From positions 112,228 through 176,227 of the forward strand of contig NZ_LXEI01000013.1 in NCBI RefSeq assembly GCF_001642835.1: a stretch of DNA of 64,000 nt, in the 5' to 3' direction. How positions within the stretch are numbered: position 1 is the first letter of the stretch; every line of letters starts with the position of its first letter. This DNA comes from Pseudotamlana agarivorans (GTDB lineage Bacteria; Bacteroidota; Bacteroidia; Flavobacteriales; Flavobacteriaceae). Positions 8,175 through 16,132 of this stretch are shown piece after piece. The notes under the pieces were generated by a model. It searched no databases. It was not told the origin of the DNA and saw only the letters and a list, made by a program, of their open reading frames with translations. Both the position numbers and the translations under genes were made by a program.

Positions 8175-9320
8175 TTATTTTACTTTTTTAAAAATTACAG
8201 CCGTATTACACCCTCCAAAACCAGAGGCTGTTTTTAAAAATATCTGTAACGGCTTTTCAATTGTTTTATCTATTAAGTTTAAAGGTTTTGAGACCCCTAA
8301 GGATTCAAAGCCTAAAGACTTATATAAGGTTTCATTTTTTAAAGACTGCATTCCAACGATCGTTTCTACAAGCCCTGAAGCTCCTAGTGTATGACCGAAA
8401 TAACCTTTTAAACTATTAAGTGGCACTTCACCTAAACCCATACGATTAAAGGCTATAGCTTCCATTTCGTCGTTAAAAGGCGTTGCGGTTCCATGTGCAG
8501 AAATATAATCGATAGCGTTGGCATTTAATTGTGCTTCTTTGAAGGCCGATTGCATACTTCTATACAAACCTTCTCCTGTTCGAGATGGTCCTGAAATATG
8601 ATTGGCATCATTACACGATCCTTCACTTAAAACCTCAACAGCATCTTCAGAAAGATGGTTTGAACTTCGTGTTACCAAGGCTGAGGCAGCTACTTCACCT
8701 ATATTTATACCTACCCTGTTAGCGTCATATGGCTTACAAGGCGTTTTACTTAATGCTTGAAAGGAATGAAAACCAGACAAAGTAAATGCACTTACAATAT
8801 CGCCACTTACAATAAAAACGTGATCGTAAATGCCGTGATTGATATAACGCTTAGCAATAGCTACCGATAGAATTCCAGAAACGCAGGCATTTGAAACCAC
8901 AATGGCTTCGTTTTCAAAATTGAAGTACGTTCGAATTTCACGGCCTAAAGCACTTAAATAGGCTCGGCTTTTATCAAAAGCTTGATCTACTTCTAGAACA
9001 TCTACATTCCCTTTTGTGGTTGAAATTATGAGTCCTACGCGGTCATCCAATGGTATACCTGCAGCTTCAATCACCTCTGTTAAAGAGGAAATCATCATCT
9101 GTTCCAAACGGGTGTAGGCTTTACTCGAATTTAATTTATTAAACCTCGATGTTAGTTGCACCTTGTCAATTAAAGCACCACAGAATGTTTCTTGAAAAAC
9201 TTGTTCGTCATCAATAACTTTTAATCCTGTTTTACCAGAAGTTATATTTTTAACCACCTCATCGGTTGAAAACCCTAAGGGAGCTAGTATATGATTATAT
9301 GAAAGGTAAACACTACTCAA
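8175..9320 (-). CDS. beta-ketoacyl synthase, second intact KAS I/II-type enzyme
   Basis: A 381-residue condensing enzyme with a full triad: Cys146 in NACVSG, His in SAHGTAT, and Lys/His in KGYFGHT. It is clearly diverged from the 400-residue FabF-type enzyme of the same operon and lacks some of its N-terminal sequence, so the two are not recent duplicates. In aryl-polyene clusters a second KS (ApeR class) may initiate or extend chains. It is followed 3 bp later by the methyltransferase gene and preceded by the thioesterase gene (19 bp). Likely to accept the aryl starter or an intermediate, but substrate is inferred. Confidence 0.88.
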   Translation of the reverse strand: MSSVYLSYNHILAPLGFSTDEVVKNITSGKTGLKVIDDEQVFQETFCGALIDKVQLTSRFNKLNSSKAYTRLEQMMISSLTEVIEAAGIPLDDRVGLIISTTKGNVDVLEVDQAFDKSRAYLSALGREIRTYFNFENEAIVVSNACVSGILSVAIAKRYINHGIYDHVFIVSGDIVSAFTLSGFHSFQALSKTPCKPYDANRVGINIGEVAASALVTRSSNHLSEDAVEVLSEGSCNDANHISGPSRTGEGLYRSMQSAFKEAQLNANAIDYISAHGTATPFNDEMEAIAFNRMGLGEVPLNSLKGYFGHTLGASGLVETIVGMQSLKNETLYKSLGFESLGVSKPLNLIDKTIEKPLQIFLKTASGFGGCNTAVIFKKVK

Positions 9321-9339
9321 TCGTAAAATAATTATCGGG

Positions 9340-9786
9340 TTATATTAGTCCTACTTGTTTTTTCCAATTCATAAAAAACTCTGGAACATTAAGCGATAAT
9401 TCGCCATTTCCAATATCATCAACAAATACCTGAGTGGTTTCGCCAGTACAAACTAAGAGTTCTTCTTGGTTGTAAATTTCATATCTAAAAATCATTTTTG
9501 CTGCGGGACTATCCACATAAATGGTTTTAATAGTGGCTATATCGCCATATTTTAAGGGTCTTTTATGCTCGGTACTCGATTTTACAATAGGCGTGGCAAA
9601 ACCATGTTGTTTCTGATCTAAATATGAAATACCATGTTTTCTACCGAATGATTCTCTGCCATCTTCAAAATACTGAATGTAATTTCCATGCCATACAATG
9701 CCAAGCGGATCGGTTTCAACAAAACGAACCCTCACCTGATTAGTATGTACGATTTCTTTATTTTTAGACGGCATTTTTCTTTTCAT
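9340..9786 (-). CDS. acyl-CoA/acyl-ACP thioesterase, 4HBT (YbgC/FadM) family
   Basis: A 148-residue hotdog thioesterase. The family signature is present as ETDPLGIVWHGNYIQYFEDGR in pieces: Asp in TDPLGIV is the catalytic residue and HGNY follows. The true start may be the Met at 9774, since the first ATG overlaps the ABC permease stop. In aryl-polyene clusters a thioesterase of this class (ApeK-type) is thought to edit or release chains from the ACP. The overlap of 23 bp with the permease gene indicates coupling. Family call firm; substrate inferred. Confidence 0.9.
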   Translation of the reverse strand: MKRKMPSKNKEIVHTNQVRVRFVETDPLGIVWHGNYIQYFEDGRESFGRKHGISYLDQKQHGFATPIVKSSTEHKRPLKYGDIATIKTIYVDSPAAKMIFRYEIYNQEELLVCTGETTQVFVDDIGNGELSLNVPEFFMNWKKQVGLI

Positions 9787-11026
9787 TATAAACTATGGCA
9801 ATTAATGTGGTTGTGATAAAAAACAAAAATAACAGACTTATCTCTGGCAAAATCTCAACTACACTGGTATTTCTTAAAAAGATATCAAGATAGGCATTTA
9901 ATCCCCAATTCATAGGAGAAATATTTGATAAAACCTGCATAATTTCAGGCATAATAAAAACAGGTACCCATACACCGCCAAGTGCCGCAAGGATAACCAC
10001 TAACGTTGCTCCAAAAGGAGCTGATTGTTCTTGAGTTGTAGCGATGGTTCCTAAAAGTAAACCTAAACCAATAGCGGCTAAACCTGTAAAAACGGTTACA
10101 AGTAAGAGTAAAGGCAATCTGCCAGACACATCTAAAGTTGGTAATCCAATTTCGGGAAATACGAATAAGCCTACTAACAACATCAAAACAAATTGAATAA
10201 TGCATACGACAAGATAAACCAATGTTTTTCCTGCTAAAACGGTAGCATAAGAAACCGGATTTGTACGCAAACGCACAAAAGTTCCTTGACTTTTTTCTTT
10301 AACTATATTGATAGAAAGCGGTACTATAATGAAGAAAATAGCAAAAAGCGTCCACGCTGGTACGTTGTGCTGAACAGAATTTGGCAATATTTCCTGATCG
10401 CCATTTTTTGCCACAATTTCTTTGAAAGTTATGAAGTTTTCAGTTTCGAAAATAACCTCTGAAGGATCGTCGGTGATTTGCTTTTGAAAAGCCTTATAAA
10501 TAGATTCTGTTTCGATTTTTGAAACCATTTTATCGATACCGTTTTTCACTGAAGCTTTAAAAGACTGCTGTGTTGCAGGATCGAAATATAAGCGTACCTC
10601 TTTATTCGGAATGGCTACCGTGTCGGTGGTCGCTTCTTCTAAACCTATTTTAGCAATAATGCTGTTTACATTTTGATTGACTTTACGCTCTAAATCGGCT
10701 GATAAATTTTCAGGAATAACAATCGCCAACTGATAGGTACCTTTATAAACCAACTCCTTCGCTTCTTCTTCCGTTTTATCTAAAACCATTTTAAAAGCAT
10801 TGGCAGTTTCCAGACCTTTTTCAATAGTTTTTGAGACTTCACCATTATCATTATTCACCAATAGAATGGGAATGTTCGTATCGGCAATGGTCTTAAATGT
10901 ACTATCCTGAATTAGTGTTACGGTAATTATTAGTACCATTGGCATGACGAATAGTATGGCTACACCACCAATATCACGACTTAAAAGCAAAAGTTCCTTG
11001 TATGTAGACGCCCAGAGTTTATGCAC
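9764..11026 (-). CDS. ABC-2 type transporter permease
   Basis: A 420-residue integral membrane protein in the ABC-2 / YhaP-DrrB-like architecture: one N-terminal helix (about residues 20-40), a large extracytoplasmic domain (about 40-220) and a block of five to six membrane helices to the C-terminus. It pairs with the ATPase encoded just upstream (8-bp overlap). Such pairs export lipids, drugs or polysaccharide precursors, or build the cofactor-loaded membrane. In this operon it is the only obvious inner-membrane exporter, since no MMPL/RND-type gene is present in the window. Export of the pigment is therefore a reasonable inference. Confidence 0.9.
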   Translation of the reverse strand: MHKLWASTYKELLLLSRDIGGVAILFVMPMVLIITVTLIQDSTFKTIADTNIPILLVNNDNGEVSKTIEKGLETANAFKMVLDKTEEEAKELVYKGTYQLAIVIPENLSADLERKVNQNVNSIIAKIGLEEATTDTVAIPNKEVRLYFDPATQQSFKASVKNGIDKMVSKIETESIYKAFQKQITDDPSEVIFETENFITFKEIVAKNGDQEILPNSVQHNVPAWTLFAIFFIIVPLSINIVKEKSQGTFVRLRTNPVSYATVLAGKTLVYLVVCIIQFVLMLLVGLFVFPEIGLPTLDVSGRLPLLLLVTVFTGLAAIGLGLLLGTIATTQEQSAPFGATLVVILAALGGVWVPVFIMPEIMQVLSNISPMNWGLNAYLDIFLRNTSVVEILPEISLLFLFFITTTLIAIVYNEKKNAV

Positions 11027-11762
11027 TATCCCTTAATCCTTTACCGGTTAAACTTAAAAATACATCCTCTAAATTTTTAGCGCTATCAAACTTATCAATA
11101 AGTGCTTTTGGCTTGCCTTTTACGATAAGTGTTCCTTGATCTATAATGGCCACTTGGGTACAGAACAATTCAGCTTCATTTAGGTGATGTGATGTGTAAA
11201 TAATAGTCGTTCCCTTAGCATTTAAACTTTGAAGAAAATCGATAATAACATTTTTAGATTGCACATCAACACCTACGGTAGGCTCATCTAAAAACAAAAC
11301 CTTTGGATCGTGTAAAATACTAGCGATAAGGTTAACACGTCTTTTCATACCTCCAGAAAACGTTTCAATTTTTTTATTAGCAAAAGCTAAAAGTCCCAAT
11401 TGATCTAATTTTTCATAAATCTGATGATCAAGCTCTTTTCCCTTTAAGCCATACATACTTCCAAAATATTTTAAGTTTTCAAAAGCTGTAAGTGTCGGGT
11501 ATAAAGCATACTCTTGTGGTACGATACCAATAAGTTGTTTGAGTTGATTTTTATTTTTTTTATAGGTAAGGCCGTTAATCGTAAACGATCCTGAGGTAGG
11601 TTTTATTAACGAACACAGCATAGAAATTAAGGTCGTTTTCCCAGCTCCGTTTGGGCCTAGGAGTCCGAATATCTCATTTTCAGCAATAAACAAATCTAAA
11701 TCCTTAACCGAATATGATTCGGCCATTTTATATTTTTTAGAAATTTGTTCGATATTAATCAT
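11019..11762 (-). CDS. ABC transporter ATP-binding protein
   Basis: A 247-residue nucleotide-binding domain with all hallmark motifs: Walker A GPNGAGKTT, Q-loop in VPQEYALYP, signature FSGGMKRR, Walker B VLFLDEPTVG with a D-loop after it, and the H-loop His in YTSHHL. The SGGMKRR signature and length place it in the DrrA/CcmA-like exporter branch. It overlaps the permease gene by 8 bp and is separated by 1 bp from the BtrH-like gene, so all three are coupled. It powers the ABC-2 permease; the cargo is inferred to be the operon's product or a precursor. Confidence 0.93.
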   Translation of the reverse strand: MINIEQISKKYKMAESYSVKDLDLFIAENEIFGLLGPNGAGKTTLISMLCSLIKPTSGSFTINGLTYKKNKNQLKQLIGIVPQEYALYPTLTAFENLKYFGSMYGLKGKELDHQIYEKLDQLGLLAFANKKIETFSGGMKRRVNLIASILHDPKVLFLDEPTVGVDVQSKNVIIDFLQSLNAKGTTIIYTSHHLNEAELFCTQVAIIDQGTLIVKGKPKALIDKFDSAKNLEDVFLSLTGKGLRDSA

Positions 11763-11763
11763 A

Positions 11764-12759
11764 CTATACTGCTTTTCTTAAAGCCTTAAAAAATGTACGT
11801 TCTTTCTCGGCAATTGTTTCCAATTGCGAAGCCACATCATTATAAGCATCTAATTTAGCCTTTCTGTTTCTATATATTCTTGAAGCATCAAGAGCAAAAT
11901 CACGCCATAAATCACCAATAACGGTCATTTCTTCCGACAATTCTGCTAGCTTTTCATTTTTCAATATCTTACTAGATTCTTGCAAAAAGGCTGCAAAAAT
12001 ATAACGAAAACCGCCGCCTCCTGTACCAATTTCTTCTTGCATTCTAACGATTTGACCAAGATAGTGGTTTGCCTTTCTTACGCCATGCTTTTTAGGCCAT
12101 TTTCTAATTAGTCGCGCCACCATTTTTATTCCCTTTACACCAACAATTGGCACTGGTGCTAGCATGTCTTTACAAGTATGTTTTATCCCTTTAACAATGG
12201 CTTTTTCTAAATCTAATTTCTCAGGAAATGCTTTCGGATAGTAAATGTGTCCCTTAGGGGCCAATGCGCCTTTAGCAAAACGTACTTTTTCCAGTTCTTT
12301 ATCGGTTAAGGTAGTTACCGTTTCCATCACAGGGTCACTAATCAGGTAATTATCTCCTTCCTTACCATAAACCACCAAATTATGAGCATTAAAATGAAAA
12401 CGATATTCATCAGGAAAATAAACTAAGTTATACACCCCTACTTGCAAGCCAACAGGATTATTATTTTCTAAATTCTCATCTAAGCGTGCTTTGGCTTTGG
12501 CAGGATTTTTAAATTTCTCATGCTGAATTTTCACACCAACACGTTTTGCAAAACGCTTAAAAATCGCTCCAGGCATCGCTCTATAGGTTATCGCTGGGGC
12601 ATGATTTACTTTTAAAAAAGGAAGATAGCAATACAACAAACCAGAACCAATACCAAACACCATAGGCTCGCTAATATCAAAACCATTATGCTTCATCAGG
12701 TTGGATACCACACCATTTTCGCAATGTGCAGATTGGTGGTGTGTAAAATTAATCTCCAT
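11764..12759 (-). CDS. BtrH-like (DUF4872) protein, possible acyl transferase
   Basis: A 331-residue protein whose N-terminus matches the BtrH N-terminal domain: AHCENGVVSNLM, with Cys13 as the candidate nucleophile, followed by GIGSGLLYCYLPF; a conserved NAHNLVVYG segment around residue 125 offers the partner His, and SDPVME follows. BtrH of butirosin synthesis transfers an acyl group from an ACP to an aminoglycoside, and the fold is C39-peptidase-like. The helical C-terminal half (about 200-331) fits DUF4872. In a polyketide operon with two ACPs and no glycosyltransferase, a role in off-loading the acyl chain from ACP onto an acceptor is attractive but inferred. Confidence 0.8.
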   Translation of the reverse strand: MEINFTHHQSAHCENGVVSNLMKHNGFDISEPMVFGIGSGLLYCYLPFLKVNHAPAITYRAMPGAIFKRFAKRVGVKIQHEKFKNPAKAKARLDENLENNNPVGLQVGVYNLVYFPDEYRFHFNAHNLVVYGKEGDNYLISDPVMETVTTLTDKELEKVRFAKGALAPKGHIYYPKAFPEKLDLEKAIVKGIKHTCKDMLAPVPIVGVKGIKMVARLIRKWPKKHGVRKANHYLGQIVRMQEEIGTGGGGFRYIFAAFLQESSKILKNEKLAELSEEMTVIGDLWRDFALDASRIYRNRKAKLDAYNDVASQLETIAEKERTFFKALRKAV

Positions 12760-13156
12760 GCTTAATCTCTTTTAATTCTGTGATAGTAATTTCAAAAACA
12801 TCGGCATATTTTTGAAGTATTTTATTGGAAAGCTTAGCAAAAACTCTAGGTTTAAAATGACGTTTTACACGCCACTGCCACATGCCTACATAGCTTGCTA
12901 GAATAGGGATATCCATTTTATGAACTTCCATATAGTACTCTAACGGACTCGTTTTATTATTTATAACGTTTTGTCTGGCATTTTCAATACGGGCATTAAC
13001 CTCTGCTATCGCATTATCTAAGGCTATTGTTTTAGGCTCCCACCCCGAACTATGTGCGGTCGTGTATTCGCCTTTTTCATTTACAGCGTAGCACAACTCT
13101 TTGGACTTTGTAGACTCTAAATTACTTTTATCTTGAGGGACGTCGTGTTTTTTCAT
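12749..13156 (-). CDS. small protein with a possible degenerate HTH domain
   Basis: A 135-residue soluble protein with no signal peptide. The first half is hydrophilic. The second half (about 68-130) reads like an XRE-type helix-turn-helix core: SPLEYYMEVHKMDIPILASYVG, a basic segment RVKRHFKP, then LSNKILQKYA and FEITITELKEI, the last resembling the YA-xx-L-x-I-x-x-x-EL end of such domains. The resemblance is by eye only. It overlaps the BtrH-like gene by 11 bp, suggesting coupling and perhaps a joint function. It could be a regulator of the operon or a structural partner of the BtrH-like protein. Confidence 0.65.
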   Translation of the reverse strand: MKKHDVPQDKSNLESTKSKELCYAVNEKGEYTTAHSSGWEPKTIALDNAIAEVNARIENARQNVINNKTSPLEYYMEVHKMDIPILASYVGMWQWRVKRHFKPRVFAKLSNKILQKYADVFEITITELKEIKHGD

Positions 13157-13166
13157 CTTGAAACTA

Positions 13167-13631
13167 TTATTCTAGTTTTTGAATAAACAAATTTAACACA
13201 CAAGATAGTAATTCTTTGTTTGAGGATAAAACCGTGCAAGACAGGGTGCAAATACTGTAATTATCCGCATCAAATCTAGACTGTAAATGTGCGTTAGACG
13301 TAATCGTTTCACCTACTTTTGGGCAGGCCGTAACTTTGATACTTTTTATAGCGCTAATAAAACCAATAAGTTTTGCTCCTTTACCTTCCACATCATCTTC
13401 ATCAAAATAACTTTTACCTACAATAGAGGAGCAGGTTTGCGCCGCGTTTTCAATTAAACCGACTTCACTAAACTCGCCATTTACAACAAAAATATCATCT
13501 GTTCTGATTTCAAAAGAAGTAGACACATGTTCTTCATCTATTGAAATCACTTTATCCACCATTAAAAATGGTGCCCTATGTGGTAAAAAATTTTGTATAT
13601 CAAGGGATTGGATGTTACGCATCGGTAGCAA
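13167..13631 (-). CDS. hotdog dehydratase-like protein (ApeP type), first copy
   Basis: A 154-residue hotdog protein with the FabZ-like N-terminal motif LPHRAPFLMVD (16-26). The GHFPG His motif is gone, the chain reading NGEFSEVG, but the acid is retained as Glu61 in IENAAQT. This is the pattern of the ApeP branch of dehydratases in aryl-polyene synthesis, which works with a His-bearing ApeI partner. The likely partner here is encoded at 978-1343. An alternative start lies at 13622. It overlaps the second copy by 17 bp. Role: dehydration of the growing 3-hydroxyacyl chain as a heterodimer, inferred. Confidence 0.82.
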   Translation of the reverse strand: MLPMRNIQSLDIQNFLPHRAPFLMVDKVISIDEEHVSTSFEIRTDDIFVVNGEFSEVGLIENAAQTCSSIVGKSYFDEDDVEGKGAKLIGFISAIKSIKVTACPKVGETITSNAHLQSRFDADNYSICTLSCTVLSSNKELLSCVLNLFIQKLE

Positions 13632-14052
13632 TTACGGTTTTCATTTCTGCGTTAGCAAGCTTTTCTCCAAGGGCATTAACCACTTCGACAGCCACCATGG
13701 TAACTCCGTTAAACTCATGAAGGATATTCACTTTTGTTGTTATTATATCATTTAGACAGGGTAAGGCATATACTTCTGCTTTTTTTACAGCTCCAATGTA
13801 ACCTGTTGGAGCTTCCGAGCCTTTTAGAAAATAATCATACCCAGTATGAAGGGCTACGGTTTGCGCCATATTTTCTATCAGCCCAGCTTCTAACAACTGG
13901 CCTTCTTCCAAAAAGATATTATCTTCTAAAACTTTAAAGCTCGACACCACAGCTTCAGCAGAAAACTGAAGTAAAGTATCCACCATAACAAACGGCCATT
14001 TTTGAGGAATCAAATGTCCTATATTTTGAAGTGGTAATTGCAGCTTTTCCAT
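13615..14052 (-). CDS. hotdog dehydratase-like protein (ApeP type), second copy
   Basis: A 145-residue paralogue of the neighbouring hotdog protein. The motif IPQKWPFVMVD (15-25) replaces the LPHR-type motif, the GHFPG His is absent, and Glu60 is kept in IENMAQT. The two copies are diverged enough that they are probably not redundant. Encoded 3 bp behind darB and overlapping the next gene by 17 bp. Possible roles are a second dehydratase subunit or a structural partner; the loss of the PHR motif makes independent catalysis unlikely. Confidence 0.8.
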   Translation of the reverse strand: MEKLQLPLQNIGHLIPQKWPFVMVDTLLQFSAEAVVSSFKVLEDNIFLEEGQLLEAGLIENMAQTVALHTGYDYFLKGSEAPTGYIGAVKKAEVYALPCLNDIITTKVNILHEFNGVTMVAVEVVNALGEKLANAEMKTVIATDA

Positions 14053-14055
14053 ATA

Positions 14056-15189
14056 TTAACAAACAGTTAAATAGGCGTAAGCGAATGAAAATCTTGCACT
14101 TTCTGGAACCGAAAGTAATATTTTATCGCCTTTTTTAAGTTTTCCTGAAGCCACTAATTCTTCTAACATCAAATAAATAGAACCGGCACCAACATTACCA
14201 ACCTTGCTTAAATTCATGAACCAGTTTTCCCAAGGAATTTCCACGCCTTGACCTACCATTTCTTGATATAAACGTTCTTTAAAGTAATAAGATGAAATAT
14301 GTGGTAAGTAATAGTCGATCTCACTAGGTTTTAAATCATGTTTTTTCAGTAGCTTTTTAAAACTATCAACACCTTTCACGAGAATGTTTTCACTTAATAG
14401 TTTAACGTCTTGCTTAACGGCAAACAATGATTTTTTACTCCATTCAGCTGAAGGGTAATCGGTCCAAGATTTTAGACGACCATCTTCTTGTTTGTCACCA
14501 CCGGCATACATACAAGTTTCCATTTCAAAGGCGTATGAATAGCCTTCCATCCATTCAATTTTAAGTGGCTGTTTCCCTTTAGGCTCGTTTTCTAATAAGA
14601 AAGCACCAGCCCCATCGGAAAGCATCCAACGTAAAAAATCTTTTTCAAAAGCTAAAATCGGATCACTTTCTAGAGATTTAAGATGATTAATTTCCTCTTC
14701 GTAAGTGCTAGACATCAGCCAAGATGAAGATCGTTCTGATCCTGTACAAACAGCATTATTCGTTTGTTCAGATTTCACAGACATAAAGCCATACTTTAAG
14801 GCATTCATACCCGAACAGCAAGCACCAGAAGGCGAATTAACTTCTAAATTTCCATTTTTTAAAGCCCCATGCACCATAGAAGCATGCGATGGAATAAGCT
14901 GATCTGGACTAGTCGTACCACAAGATAATAACTCTATATTTTCTAATTTAAAATCGGAGTCACATAAATTGACTACGGCTTCTTTGGTAAGCTCGGCATT
15001 ATTATGCGTCATCTCACCTTTTTCATTTATAGCGTAATATCTGGTTGTAATTTTATTATTTCTTAATACTATACGTCTTCCTTTTGAAGCTTTACCATTA
15101 AGTATACCCAATTTAGACTCCATCTCCTCATTACTTACAGGATGATTTGGTAAAAACTTAGATATTCTAGTAATGTAAACGTCTTTCAT
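14056..15189 (-). CDS. darB: DarB, KAS III-like ketosynthase for dialkylresorcinol formation
   Basis: A 377-residue KAS III-fold enzyme. Catalytic residues are visible: Cys125 in GACCSGM, His297 in LPHISS and Asn332 in GNVGAGS, the expected Cys-His-Asn triad. The LPHISSYYFKERLY segment and the adjacent darA identify it as DarB, which joins two beta-keto acyl units to give a cyclohexanedione that is then aromatised to a 2,5-dialkylresorcinol, the phenolic half of flexirubins. It lies 13 bp behind darA and 3 bp before the hotdog genes. High confidence because of motif, length and neighbour. Confidence 0.92.
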   Translation of the reverse strand: MKDVYITRISKFLPNHPVSNEEMESKLGILNGKASKGRRIVLRNNKITTRYYAINEKGEMTHNNAELTKEAVVNLCDSDFKLENIELLSCGTTSPDQLIPSHASMVHGALKNGNLEVNSPSGACCSGMNALKYGFMSVKSEQTNNAVCTGSERSSSWLMSSTYEEEINHLKSLESDPILAFEKDFLRWMLSDGAGAFLLENEPKGKQPLKIEWMEGYSYAFEMETCMYAGGDKQEDGRLKSWTDYPSAEWSKKSLFAVKQDVKLLSENILVKGVDSFKKLLKKHDLKPSEIDYYLPHISSYYFKERLYQEMVGQGVEIPWENWFMNLSKVGNVGAGSIYLMLEELVASGKLKKGDKILLSVPESARFSFAYAYLTVC

Positions 15190-15202
15190 ACTTTAAAGTC
15201 TT

Positions 15203-16126
15203 CTATTTTAATTCTACCGATTCGTAATAGACTTTCTCTCGCTTGATTCTCCCTAAACTTGGTAGATAAGTAAGCAAAAATAAGATAAAAACGATAGGAG
15301 CAATAACCCAGATAGCAATTAACAAATATTTCGTGAATATTTTGATCCAAAACTTACGATTTGGGTTATCTATTTCACCTTTCGATTTTAAAAACTTAGC
15401 CCATTTACTAAAAATAGCGTTACCTCTTTGGTCTGTAACGACTAAGAACGGTTTGATTTTTACAGCATCTTTTTTCAAAAGATTTTCTTGTAACATGCTA
15501 TAATCATCGGTCTTTACGTGATTCAAAATAACCGCTCCAAACTTAGAAGCTTCATCAATATCGGTTTGGGAAACCCCAGGCTTTGGAAAAATTTTCATGA
15601 AGCGTTCTTTTTTCCCTGAGAACATCCACTGCACAATGGTTATGACGCTTATATGATTAATATGTCGATCTACCAACGCAATATTCCCTACCAATTTGGC
15701 TTGCAAATCTTTAAGTTCGCGTTTTACTTTTTCTTGAGCCATAATCCACATATTTCGACTACCACTAACCGTAATAACCGGAGTGTTTTTTAGTAGTTTT
15801 TCGGCATCGGCACTTTTAAGAAAAGAATTGACTGGAATTGATGGTGTTAGGTACCACACTTGATACCCTAGAATAATTAAATCGTAGGTTTTATTTAAAA
15901 TATCTTGAGATACGGGATGTATTTTTGCGGGTTCTTGAAGGAAAGATTCAGGAAAAACCCCCATAAATTTTTCTTTAGTCCACGGAAATGGAAAATCCTG
16001 CTCCATTCTAATATTGTGAAAATCGACAGTTATGGCATCATCCTTTTGTAAGGGAGCTACAATATTTTGTAGGATTTCGGTAAGTTGCCCAGATTGGGAA
16101 TAATGTATAACTAAAATATTTCTCAA
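15203..16126 (-). CDS. darA: DarA, dialkylresorcinol-forming aromatase
   Basis: A 307-residue protein with a flavodoxin-like N-terminal domain: a strand ILVIHYSQSGQLTE whose SQSGQ loop is the FMN-phosphate site, and later VSGSRNMWIMA. The C-terminus (about 265-295) has one or two membrane helices ending in a basic tail, so it is probably anchored at the inner face of the cytoplasmic membrane. DarA proteins act after DarB to oxidise the cyclohexanedione to the resorcinol ring. It is followed by darB and preceded by the acyltransferase gene. Assignment rests on fold, length and the DarB neighbour. Confidence 0.9.
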   Translation of the reverse strand: MRNILVIHYSQSGQLTEILQNIVAPLQKDDAITVDFHNIRMEQDFPFPWTKEKFMGVFPESFLQEPAKIHPVSQDILNKTYDLIILGYQVWYLTPSIPVNSFLKSADAEKLLKNTPVITVSGSRNMWIMAQEKVKRELKDLQAKLVGNIALVDRHINHISVITIVQWMFSGKKERFMKIFPKPGVSQTDIDEASKFGAVILNHVKTDDYSMLQENLLKKDAVKIKPFLVVTDQRGNAIFSKWAKFLKSKGEIDNPNRKFWIKIFTKYLLIAIWVIAPIVFILFLLTYLPSLGRIKREKVYYESVELK

Positions 16127-16132
16127 TTGTAA

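Noticed and set aside
9945..10205. 86-residue minus-strand ORF inside the ABC permease gene
   Set aside because: It is an alternative frame of a confirmed gene with skewed Cys, Arg and Trp content.
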